Shown here one piece after another: positions 57,066-64,000 of a stretch of 64,000 bases of DNA; the first letter of the stretch is position 1, and each line of letters opens with the position of its first letter. Below the pieces are notes generated by a model that did no database searches, was not told the DNA's origin, and saw only the letters and a program-made list of their open reading frames with translations. This DNA is from Rhodospirillaceae bacterium. Lineage in GTDB: Bacteria > Pseudomonadota > Alphaproteobacteria > Dongiales > Dongiaceae. The position numbers were made by a program, and so were the translations under genes. The stretch spans positions 1,569,001 to 1,633,000 of the forward strand of contig JADJQM010000001.1 in the NCBI GenBank assembly GCA_016712715.1. The letters run 5' to 3'.

Positions 57066-57984
57066 TCAGCTCTCCAGTGCCTTGCGCACGGCGACCAATC
57101 GCTTGGCACGCTGCTGCTGGAGGGCTGCAATCTTTTCCGGCGTGTAGCTGAAGACGCCACCGCCGGTCTTGATCCCGGAGCTTGCCGGCGGCGGTCCGCT
57201 CGGTCACGAAGGGGCTCAATGTGTCGCGGTTGCACAGGCCCTTGTTGAGGTAGGAGCCAACCGCCTGGTAGATGTCGAGGCCGGCCACGTCCAGTAAGGC
57301 CATAGGCCCGATGACGGAGAGCTTGTAGCCGATGCCCCAGGAGACGCAGGTGTCGAGGCCCTCGGCATCGATCACGCCCTGGTCGACCAGGTCGACGCAT
57401 TCGCGCAGCAAGGCATAGAGCACGCGATTTTCGACGAAGCCCGGCACGTCCTTCTGCACCACGACCGGCAGGAGCCCCAGGCCCTTGATGGTCTCGACCA
57501 TCCAGTCGCAGGTGGCTTTCGAGGTCTTCTCGCCGGCTATCACCTCGATCATCGGGATGACATGGGGCGGGTTCGACCAGTGCATGCCGACGACCCGTTC
57601 CGGTGCCGAGACATTGGCCTGCAGCTTGGTGATGGGAATGCCCGAGGTGTTGCTGGCGATGATGCAGGTCTTGTCGACCAGCGCGTCGATCTCCTTGAAG
57701 GCCCGTGCCTTGATCTCGAACTTCTCCGGCACGGTCTCGATCACCAGCGTAGCGCCGGCGACGCATTCCTGCAGGCTGTTCGCGATGGTGACGGTCGCGC
57801 CGTTGCTGCGGTCCGGTGTGCCGAGATTGGTGAGCACGGTGTTGGCCAGCGTCAGGCCGGCACCGGCCTTCTTGCGCTGGTCCTCGCTGAGGTCGAATGC
57901 CGTCACCTGCATCCCCGCCCGCAACAAGGTCTGGGCAATGCCCGGTCCCATCGTCCCCAACCCAACAATCGCTGCCTTGGTCAT
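57066..57984 (-). pseudogene. 5-formyl-3-hydroxy-2-methylpyridine-4-carboxylate 5-dehydrogenase, frameshift near the C-terminus
   Basis: A 3-hydroxyacyl-CoA-dehydrogenase-like enzyme of about 305 aa if repaired, closely matching M. loti FHMPC dehydrogenase, which oxidises the aldehyde to 3-hydroxy-2-methylpyridine-4,5-dicarboxylate with NAD+. Signatures: 'AAIVGLGTMGPGIAQTLL', 'SNTSGIPITKLQANVS', 'VVGMHWSNPPHVIPMIEVIA', 'KDVPGFVENRVLYALLREC' and 'DTCVSWGIGYKLSVIGPMA'. One extra base at 57177-57178 breaks the frame after 'TERTAAGKL'; removing it gives 'GIKTGGGVFSYTPEKIAAL' and a stop at 57066. GGAGGG precedes the ATG. Confidence 0.85.
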
Positions 57985-58052
57985 GATCCCTCCTGTTTGA
58001 TCCTATGCCTGTCCCTGGAGCCGCAGCTTGTGCGCCGCGTGCCCTGCTTTGT

Positions 58053-58658
58053 TCACATACCAACTGCCTTCTTGAAGGCGGCGCGTTCGGTCAACTTCTT
58101 GCGCCAGGCCTTGAGGGCGGCGAGTTCCGGCAGCTCGACCGGGAAATCCAGGCAGCGATGCACCACCGGCCCGAGCGCGATGTCGGCGAGGCTGAACTTG
58201 TCGCCCGCCGCCCAGGCCTTGCCTTTCAGCGCACCGTCGAGGATCTCGAGCTGCGCCTTGAGATCCTTCGAATCCGCATCCCAGCTCGGCGCCCGTTCGC
58301 CCGGCGCCTTCTTGGCTTCCTTGAAGATGCCCAGGTAAGACGGGTTCAGTGCCGCCAGCATCCAATCCATCCAGCGCTCGACCTCCGACCGCTGCGCCGG
58401 ATCGGCCGGATAGAGGTCGGTGTTCTTCTGCTTGTTGCAAAGATAGCGCAGGATCGTGTTGGATTCCCAAATCACGACCTTGTCATCGAGCAGGGTCGGC
58501 ACTTTGCCATTGGGATTGAGGCCGAGATAGGCGGCGTCAGCCGTGTTGTTGAACTGGCGGCCGTAATCCTCGCGGGTATAGGGCAGGCCCAGTTCCTCGA
58601 GGAGAAAAATCACCTTCTGCACGTTGCCGGATGTGTTCCGACCTAGAAGTCTCAACAT
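58053..58658 (-). CDS. glutathione S-transferase
   Basis: A 201-aa GST. 'MLRLLGRNTSGNVQKVIFLLEELGLPY' has the active-site Ser/Asn loop, 'GKVPTLLDDKVVIWESNTILRYL' the glutathione-binding cis-Pro and E-S-N motif, and 'AGDKFSLADIALGPVVHRCL' the helix N-cap. In gentisate-type pathways a GST-fold isomerase acts right after the cupin dioxygenase; here a GST sits two genes downstream of RidA/LVIVD and of the bicupin in one operon, so isomerisation of a ring-opened product is a possible role (inference). Confidence 0.88.
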   Translation of the reverse strand: MLRLLGRNTSGNVQKVIFLLEELGLPYTREDYGRQFNNTADAAYLGLNPNGKVPTLLDDKVVIWESNTILRYLCNKQKNTDLYPADPAQRSEVERWMDWMLAALNPSYLGIFKEAKKAPGERAPSWDADSKDLKAQLEILDGALKGKAWAAGDKFSLADIALGPVVHRCLDFPVELPELAALKAWRKKLTERAAFKKAVGM

Positions 58659-58717
58659 GCTGCCTGTCTCCCCATTGTCGGCGCTGTCATGCGCGCCTGT
58701 TGTATCGATACGGTTGG

Positions 58718-59098
58718 TCAGCCTTTCGGCTTGTAGGCGATGGCATCCATCTCGATCTTGCATTCTATGACGGCACGGGCCTCGACGGTCGTTCGGGCGA
58801 GGACACCCTCCGGGAAGTACTCGGCGAAGATTTTGTTGTAGCGCCCGAAATTGCGCGCATCCTCGAGAAAGATGGTCATCTTGACGATGTCCGAAAGTTC
58901 AGCCCCTTCGAGTGCCAGAATGCGACGGACTGATTCAATCGTCCAGCGGGTTTCCTCTTCAATCGTTCCGTCGCACATGTTTCCGTTCTCATCCTTGGGG
59001 ACTTGTCCCGATACAAAGATGAAGTCGCCGGCGCGCACGGCCGGATGGAATGGCAGGTTGGGATTTTTCTTACCGATCGGTTTGATTTTGTCGCTCAT
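58718..59098 (-). CDS. RidA/YjgF-family protein
   Basis: A 126-aa RidA-like protein, which hydrolyses reactive enamine/imine intermediates or has related deaminase roles. 'NLPFHPAVRAGDFIFVSGQVPKDENG' and 'LSDIVKMTIFLEDARNFGRYNKIF' are typical; the C-terminal catalytic Arg is present in 'LARTTVEARAVIECKIEMDAIAY'. It is 8 bases downstream of the LVIVD gene in the B6-region operon, where opening of an N-heterocycle would generate such enamines (inference). Confidence 0.92.
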   Translation of the reverse strand: MSDKIKPIGKKNPNLPFHPAVRAGDFIFVSGQVPKDENGNMCDGTIEEETRWTIESVRRILALEGAELSDIVKMTIFLEDARNFGRYNKIFAEYFPEGVLARTTVEARAVIECKIEMDAIAYKPKG

Positions 59099-59106
59099 GC
59101 AATCCC

Positions 59107-60233
59107 CTAGAACACACTGGTCTCGATGATGTCGACGCCGCGCTGGCGATCGATGAGATAGATGAGGCCGCGATCATCCATGGTAACGTCATTGGACGAG
59201 GCGAGATCAAAGCCCTGCGGCGCATCGGTTTCATAGAAGCCGACTTCGACCGGCTTGAACGGATCGGCAAAATCGATGAGGCGCATCCCTTGCGCGAACC
59301 AGGCAAAGGGAATGATCGTCCCGCTGAAGCGCTCGGAGGGTTGGTGACAACCCATCATCGGCGGCTGCGGCGACCCGTCCTTGTCCAGGCCCTCGACCTG
59401 GAAGGTGGAGATCGGGATCGGGCAATGCTCGTTGGTGATGTCATAGACCCAGGTGAAGGCAGGTGCCGCCGGCCACAGCTTCGCCACGTCCTCATCCGCC
59501 ACGATCATGATGTCGCGGCCTTTCAGCTTCTGCTTCATCTTGAGGCAGGTATGCGTGGGATGCGGGAAAGTTGGCGAGGTATTGACGGCGGAGATGAGCT
59601 TGGGCCGCGACATGTCCTCGATATCGAGGATAAAGAAGCCGTGATGCCAATAGCTGACATAGAGCCGGTTGCCGACGCGCAAGGGATGATGACAGCGCGG
59701 CGGGGTCCAGTTATCCCACGGATACTCCTCGCCACCGGCCTGCCATTGCCCCGGAATCCACCAGCGGCCGACTTCCTCGGGCTTGGCCGGGTCCTTGAGG
59801 TCGAGGATCATCGCGATATTGCCGATATATCCCTCTGCGGTCGGCGAGATATAGGCGTAGCGGCCGTCGAAATCGTAGCGGTGGACACCCTTGCCATAGG
59901 TGCGCCATTTGCTGATGAGCTTGGGCTCGGCAGGCTTCGAGACGTCATAGATGCCGAGGCCGCCGCCGAACTCGGCGGCACCTTCCATCCCTGGCGCTCG
60001 TGATTGACCACCATGATGTCATTGGCGACCCGCACCTTGTGAGAATGCCAGCCGGTCGGCATCTCGATCCTGGCCAACTGCTTCGGCCTGGTCGGATCGG
60101 CGACGTCGACGATGGTGGTACCCGTCGGTTGGCGCATATGGCCGATATAGAGAATCCGGTTCTCGACCCAAACCTGGCCACCGCCCGGGCAGTCGATATG
60201 GCCAATCAACTTGGTGTTCTTGCTCTTCGCCAT
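59107..60233 (-). pseudogene. LVIVD-repeat beta-propeller protein, one-base frameshift
   Basis: A protein of about 375 aa if repaired, composed of LVIVD-type beta-propeller repeats ('LIGHIDCPGGGQVWVENRILYIGHM', 'GTTIVDVADPTRPKQLARIE', 'LGIYDVSKPAEPKLISKW', 'FFILDIEDMSRPKLISAV', 'MRLIDFADPFKPVEVGFYET'). The first 83 residues are in one frame and the rest in another; one C added to CCC at 59989-59991 joins them ('NHERQGMEGAAEFGG'). No signal peptide is seen. The function is unknown; it lies 18 bases after the bicupin gene. Confidence 0.82.
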
Positions 60234-60251
60234 CGCGCTGGTAATTCCCGT

Positions 60252-61400
60252 TCAGGCCAGACGGACGATTTCGCCGGTCTTGGTCTTGCCGTGTTTCTGA
60301 TAAAGCGCCAGCGCCTTCAACGTGGGCTCGTCGCTGGCGACAAAGAGGATCGCCGGATCCTTGTCGGACGTGTTGACATGCTCGCACCATTCGCCGCCCG
60401 GCACCGCCATGGTATCGAACGGCGCCCAGTCGATCCGCTTGCCGCCGACGATGCTGTAGCCGCGACCCTCGAAGGGCGACACGGTGAGGCTGGCATTCTG
60501 CTTCAGCGGGAGCGTCTTTTCGCCCGGCCGCAGCATCTGCATGAAGAAGGTCATGGTCTTGAAAATGCTCTGCCCATTGGTCGGATCGACATATTCGATC
60601 GTCAACGCCTCATGGGCATCGCCGTCCCAGTTCTTCGCCCGCTCCAGGGCCTCGCGCATCATGTCCCAGCGATAGACATACATGGGCGAGGCAAAACCGG
60701 TGCCGCGATTATGCGAGACGAAGCGCGGCTTCAACCCACCGCTGCCATAGATGGTTTGCGAGTAGTTCTCAGGGAAGCGCTCCGATTGCATGACGCGGCG
60801 GACGCGCTTGCCCTCTTCTTCTTCCGTGTAGTCATGCTCGAAATACATGGCACACAGGGTCTCGACCAAGGGCAGGTCAAGGACGCTGAGATTGATCGCG
60901 TTTTCATTGCCGCGATTGCCGTGATTGTGCCAGGTGTCGTGCGGCGTCAGCACCAGATCGCCAGGCCCGAAGGTGATATTCTCGCCCTCAACGCCGGTGA
61001 AGTTCTGATTTCCCGTCAGCCCGAGGCGAATGGCATTGGGCGAGTGCCGGTGCGGGGGCATGATCTCGTTGGGATCATTGAGGCGATAGGCCACATAGAG
61101 GGTCGAGACGGCCGCGCGCTTGGGGGCAAGCCCCGGATTGACCAGCACCAGCGAGCGGCGCTCGGAGCTTTCGGTGGTGATGAGTTCCGCGGAGCGATAG
61201 AGCAGCGGCTCGATATCTTCCTTGTAGGTCCAGCTGAACGGGATCGCCTGACGGGTATCCCGGATGCGGGTGTCCTCGTCATTCTTGACGCTGCGATCGA
61301 CCACCCAATAGGGCGCCATGTTGTGGCTGGCGACATCCGCATGCAGCTTGTCGAGCGCTGCCTGGAGATTGGACCCCTCGAGCTTGTGTGCCGAACTCAT
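60252..61400 (-). CDS. bicupin ring-cleaving dioxygenase (gentisate/salicylate 1,2-dioxygenase-like)
   Basis: A 382-aa double-cupin protein. The iron-binding set of the family is in place: His117 and His119 in 'MPPHRHSPNAIRLGLTG', His158 in 'HDTWHNHGN', with the following 'INLSVLDLPLVETLC'; these are two residues ahead of the known salicylate 1,2-dioxygenase ligands (119, 121, 160). The second cupin lies at about 290-365. Such enzymes open rings that carry a hydroxyl next to a carboxylate. It is the first gene of the operon that ends with 4-pyridoxolactonase. The start at 61400 has GGGAGGGG upstream. Confidence 0.88.
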   Translation of the reverse strand: MSSAHKLEGSNLQAALDKLHADVASHNMAPYWVVDRSVKNDEDTRIRDTRQAIPFSWTYKEDIEPLLYRSAELITTESSERRSLVLVNPGLAPKRAAVSTLYVAYRLNDPNEIMPPHRHSPNAIRLGLTGNQNFTGVEGENITFGPGDLVLTPHDTWHNHGNRGNENAINLSVLDLPLVETLCAMYFEHDYTEEEEGKRVRRVMQSERFPENYSQTIYGSGGLKPRFVSHNRGTGFASPMYVYRWDMMREALERAKNWDGDAHEALTIEYVDPTNGQSIFKTMTFFMQMLRPGEKTLPLKQNASLTVSPFEGRGYSIVGGKRIDWAPFDTMAVPGGEWCEHVNTSDKDPAILFVASDEPTLKALALYQKHGKTKTGEIVRLA

Positions 61401-61740
61401 CCGCCCCTCCCTCATCGCCGCGGCAGGCCCTTTTGCGGGACCAATTTCCAACAGCGAGCCATAAATTGGTTCGTTTCGCCTCAACAACTCGGATTTAGCG
61501 TAACCATTCTCACTGAATGCCGTCAACAGCGATCCAATTAGGAAACCAATTCTTCTGCACCATCCTAGGCTGGAGCCTGAACTTGGGCCGAACCACTTGG
61601 TCGGACACGCGCAATCCTGGCGTCTCGATTCTTTACTTTCTCGCAAATGCAGCGCATGATGCGCTTGATTTTCGGTTGCGCCAGCTTGAACCAAGCTTGA
61701 ACCATGGTTCCACCGCACCGGCGGACCAAAGCACCAACGG
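61401..61740. promoter_or_regulatory. divergent control region of the bicupin operon and FadR gene
   Basis: This 340-base region holds repeated ACCAATT/AATTGGT words (about 61441, 61467, 61537, 61546) and, near the FadR start, a perfect 11-bp tandem repeat and a palindrome (next entry). No gene is supported. Confidence 0.5.
61683..61710. promoter_or_regulatory. tandem repeat and palindrome, FadR operator candidate
   Basis: AGCTTGAACCA occurs twice head to tail (61683-61693, 61694-61704), running into the 12-bp palindrome GAACCATGGTTC (61699-61710), 30 bases before the regulator start. A likely binding site for the adjacent FadR protein. Confidence 0.6.
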
Positions 61741-62547
61741 ATGAGTTTCATGCTGCAGAACGCGGACCAAACACTTAACAAGCTGCGCCGTCTGATCAGC
61801 GACGGGGCAATTGGTGCGGACGGTCGCATGCCGCCGGAGCGCCATCTCGCCGACGAACTTGGTGTCGGTCGGCGGTCCCTGCGCCGCGCCCTCGACATAT
61901 TGGAACAGGAAGGTCGCATCACGCGCGAGCAGGGTCGTGGCACCTTTGTCCACGCCAACAGCAACCGGGAAACAGCCGCCGCAACACCCGTTCGCAGCAA
62001 TGGCAATGGCCACAATGGCCATGACCATGGACATATTGCCGATGCCGGGATCGGCGCCGCCTTTGCCGCCATTCCCTTCGACCGCATCCTCGAATTCACC
62101 AATCCGATCGAAGTTTCGGAAGTGCGGCTTGCCGTCGAGCCGGTGATCGCACGCCTCGCCGCCTTGCGCGCCTCGCAGGCCGATATTCGTCGCCTGGAAG
62201 CGGCCCTGGCCGAGACCAAGAACGCCACCGATCCGCTGGTCTATGAACGGGCCGATGAGAAGTTCCATCGCATCATCGCCGAGGCCGCCCGCAATGCGCT
62301 GTTCCTGTCGCTGTTCGATACGTTCGGCGCCAGCCGGCGCGACGCCACCTGGCGGCGCCTGAGCGAGAACGCCCATTGCTTCAAGCGCCAGGCGGTCCAT
62401 GCCGCGTCCCATGAGGAGATCTACGAGGCGATCGCCGCGCGCAATTCAGAGCGCGCCTATGAATGCATGTACCGGCATCTGAGCGATATCCAGCGGCATA
62501 TCTATACCTATGCCTTCCCGCAGGAACCGGTCGAGCAACGGTCGTAA
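61741..62547 (+). CDS. GntR/FadR-family transcriptional regulator of the B6-region operon
   Basis: A 268-aa regulator. The winged helix is at about 8-70 ('ALNKLRRLISDGAIG'-like start, 'RMPPERHLADELGVGRRSLRRALDILEQEGRITREQGRGTF'), followed by a His/Asn/Gly-rich linker ('SNGNGHNGHDHGHIAD', about 88-103) that could bind metal, and a FadR-C (FCD) domain ('EVSEVRLAVEPVIARLAALRA', 'ADEKFHRIIAEAARNALF', 'HAASHEEIYEAIAARN'). Divergent from the bicupin operon, its probable target. Confidence 0.92.
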   Translation: MSFMLQNADQTLNKLRRLISDGAIGADGRMPPERHLADELGVGRRSLRRALDILEQEGRITREQGRGTFVHANSNRETAAATPVRSNGNGHNGHDHGHIADAGIGAAFAAIPFDRILEFTNPIEVSEVRLAVEPVIARLAALRASQADIRRLEAALAETKNATDPLVYERADEKFHRIIAEAARNALFLSLFDTFGASRRDATWRRLSENAHCFKRQAVHAASHEEIYEAIAARNSERAYECMYRHLSDIQRHIYTYAFPQEPVEQRS

Positions 62548-62560
62548 GACCATCGTGCGC

Positions 62561-63988
62561 TCAGGCCATCATCGGCGAACGCGCGAACGGCCGTGCCATT
62601 TCGATTTCGTGGGCGAGTTGCAGCAAGGCAACATCGGCACCGAGAGGCGCCGCGAGTTGAATACCCACGGGCAGGCCATCGCTTGATTGCGTGATCGGCA
62701 CCACGATCGCAGGTTCACCGGTCACATTGTAGGTCGCGGTAAAGGGCGAGAAGCGCAGCATCCGCGCCACATGCTCGGTGACATCGTCATGATCGGTCGG
62801 AAAGGCGCCGAGCCTGGGTGCCGGTCCGGCCAAGGCCGGTGTCAACAGCACATCCACATCGTCCCACAGCAGCGCCATCCGCCGCGCGAAATTCTGGCCC
62901 TGCCGAATGCTGCCGACATAATCCGAGGCCGTCATCCGGCGGCCGGCTTCAATCGCGGCGAGGTTGATCATCTCCATCTCGTCGTCGCGTGGGCCACGGC
63001 CCAGCAGGCGCGCAAGCTCAACTGCATCGGCCGCGGCCTGGGCGCAAACCTGGGCGAGATAGACCTGGCGCGGGACGTGAAGATCCTCCTCCAGGATCGG
63101 CAAGGCAATCGACGCCACGTGATGGCCGAGATCGCTCAGCAATGCCGCCGCGATCTCGAGCGCGCGCAAGGCGTTCCGATCCAGGATCACATCGGCGAGG
63201 TGTTGATGGTTGATACCAATGCGCAGGCGCGGCCCCTTCCGCGCCAATGCGGCCAGGAACCCACCAGCCGGCGCCGCGGGGGCCGCATAGGGCGCCCCCG
63301 CATCGGCGTCGTACATGATGTCGAGCGCCGCGGCACTGTCACGGACCGTGCGGCTGACGACACCTTCGCTCACCAATCCGGCATAGATGTCGGCATGGGC
63401 GGGGCCCTGCGGCAAGGCACCCCGTGACGGCTTCAATCCGACAAGCCCGCAGGCAGCAGCCGGAATGCGGATCGAGCCCGCCCCGTCGGTTGCATGCGCC
63501 AAGGGCACCATCCCGGCCGCCACCGCCGCAGCCGACCCGCCGGAAGAGCCGCCGGTCGAATGCGCGAGATTCCACGGATTGCGGCTGGGGCCGAACATAT
63601 CCGGCTCGGTTGTCACGTTGAAACCCAGTTCGGGGAGATTGGTCTTCCCCATGATCTGCAGACCCGCCGCCTTGAAGCGCGCGGTCAAGACGTCATCGAC
63701 ATTGGGCGGCGGCAAGGCGCCGAGATAGCGGCAGGCGCCCGTCGTGCGCACACCCGCGAGCGCGCCGCCGATATCCTTCAGCAGGAAAGGCACACCCTCG
63801 AACATGCCGCCCGCAGTCTCCGCCGCCACCGGCATGAGGAACAAATCGACGATGGCATTGACCTGAGGATTGGCCGCGGTAATGACGTCGCGCGCCGCGA
63901 TCTCTACCTCGGCCACGGACACCTCACGCCGCCGGATGAGATCGGCAAGACCGATACCATCCTGAGCGAGATAGTCGGCGCGGTTCAT
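62561..63988 (-). CDS. amidase (amidase-signature family)
   Basis: A 475-aa amidase-signature hydrolase. The catalytic triad is visible: Lys in 'GVPFLLKDIGGAL', the Gly/Ser loop 'STGGSSGGSAAAVAAGM' and Ser in 'ATDGAGSIRIPAAACGLVG'. The frame is complete from the ATG at 63988 and intact, unlike the amidase at 11156. It converges with the FadR gene, so it belongs to a separate transcript, but its place beside the B6 region makes it a candidate for hydrolysis of a ring-opening amide product (inference). Only 12 bases remain beyond it in the window. Confidence 0.92.
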   Translation of the reverse strand: MNRADYLAQDGIGLADLIRRREVSVAEVEIAARDVITAANPQVNAIVDLFLMPVAAETAGGMFEGVPFLLKDIGGALAGVRTTGACRYLGALPPPNVDDVLTARFKAAGLQIMGKTNLPELGFNVTTEPDMFGPSRNPWNLAHSTGGSSGGSAAAVAAGMVPLAHATDGAGSIRIPAAACGLVGLKPSRGALPQGPAHADIYAGLVSEGVVSRTVRDSAAALDIMYDADAGAPYAAPAAPAGGFLAALARKGPRLRIGINHQHLADVILDRNALRALEIAAALLSDLGHHVASIALPILEEDLHVPRQVYLAQVCAQAAADAVELARLLGRGPRDDEMEMINLAAIEAGRRMTASDYVGSIRQGQNFARRMALLWDDVDVLLTPALAGPAPRLGAFPTDHDDVTEHVARMLRFSPFTATYNVTGEPAIVVPITQSSDGLPVGIQLAAPLGADVALLQLAHEIEMARPFARSPMMA

Positions 63989-64000
63989 GGCGTCACGCGA

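Noticed and set aside
60252..62228. Long N-terminal extension of the bicupin open frame
   Set aside because: It is antisense to the FadR gene; the family N-terminus and ribosome site place the start at 61400.

Overview
The window is a stretch of a high-GC bacterial chromosome. Codon usage, tightly packed operons with ATGA/GTGA overlaps, and the set of best-recognised proteins (XRE regulator of the alphaproteobacterial type, DUF1289, DUF983, FrnE-like DsbA, FadR regulators, many ABC importers) point to an alphaproteobacterium, most likely of the Rhodospirillales type. No phage, IS element, integrase or CRISPR array was seen. One tRNA (Val, GAC) and one strong small-RNA candidate are present.

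Layout. 1-4.5 kb: a TPR/TolB-like protein (5' cut off), a 136-aa protein of unknown family, a YcaO protein, a TfuA protein and a guanidino-modifying (peptidylarginine-deiminase-like) enzyme, apparently one operon and a candidate peptide-modification (RiPP-like) system. 4.5-19 kb: housekeeping and accessory genes (XRE regulator, DsbA/FrnE, methyltransferase, mmsA, solute-binding protein, PAS-like protein, amidase, DUF983, EAL response regulator, cupin, MFS exporter, GST), an sRNA candidate with two anti-Shine-Dalgarno motifs, then a GNAT acetyltransferase and an N-formylglutamate amidohydrolase. 19-21.4 kb: tRNA-Val followed by two low-GC unknown genes. 21.7-28.6 kb: a ribose-type sugar ABC importer, its LacI regulator, a sugar-nucleotide-type epimerase and a DapA-family lyase. 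28.8-36.8 kb: hemerythrin, secreted small protein, folD-like/DUF1289/C69 peptidase operon, AsmA, and a metallopeptidase/ATP-grasp pair. 36.8-44.7 kb: an oxidative 6-deoxysugar (L-fucose/L-rhamnose-like) catabolic operon with a FadR regulator and a divergent UxaA-family dehydratase.

44.8-62.5 kb is the most coherent block: a vitamin B6 (pyridoxine) degradation region. It holds close relatives of the Mesorhizobium loti pathway I enzymes: pyridoxamine-pyruvate transaminase, pyridoxal 4-dehydrogenase, 4-pyridoxolactonase, a GMC oxidoreductase (pyridoxine 4-oxidase or 4-pyridoxate dehydrogenase) and the 5-formyl-3-hydroxy-2-methylpyridine-4-carboxylate dehydrogenase. A ten-gene minus-strand run (61400 down to 51365) joins these to a complete BMP-type ABC importer, a salicylate/gentisate-dioxygenase-like bicupin, an LVIVD-repeat protein, RidA and a GST, next to a FadR regulator with conspicuous operator-like repeats. 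The classical HMPDC decarboxylase, MHPC flavin oxygenase and the final amide hydrolase were not found inside the window, which raises the possibility of a different ring-opening route through the bicupin.

Seven otherwise well-preserved genes carry a single one-base indel, mostly in a G or C homopolymer, and one more has a single in-frame TAG. The even spread over unrelated operons suggests sequencing/assembly error at least as strongly as true pseudogenes; coordinates of each are given so they can be checked.
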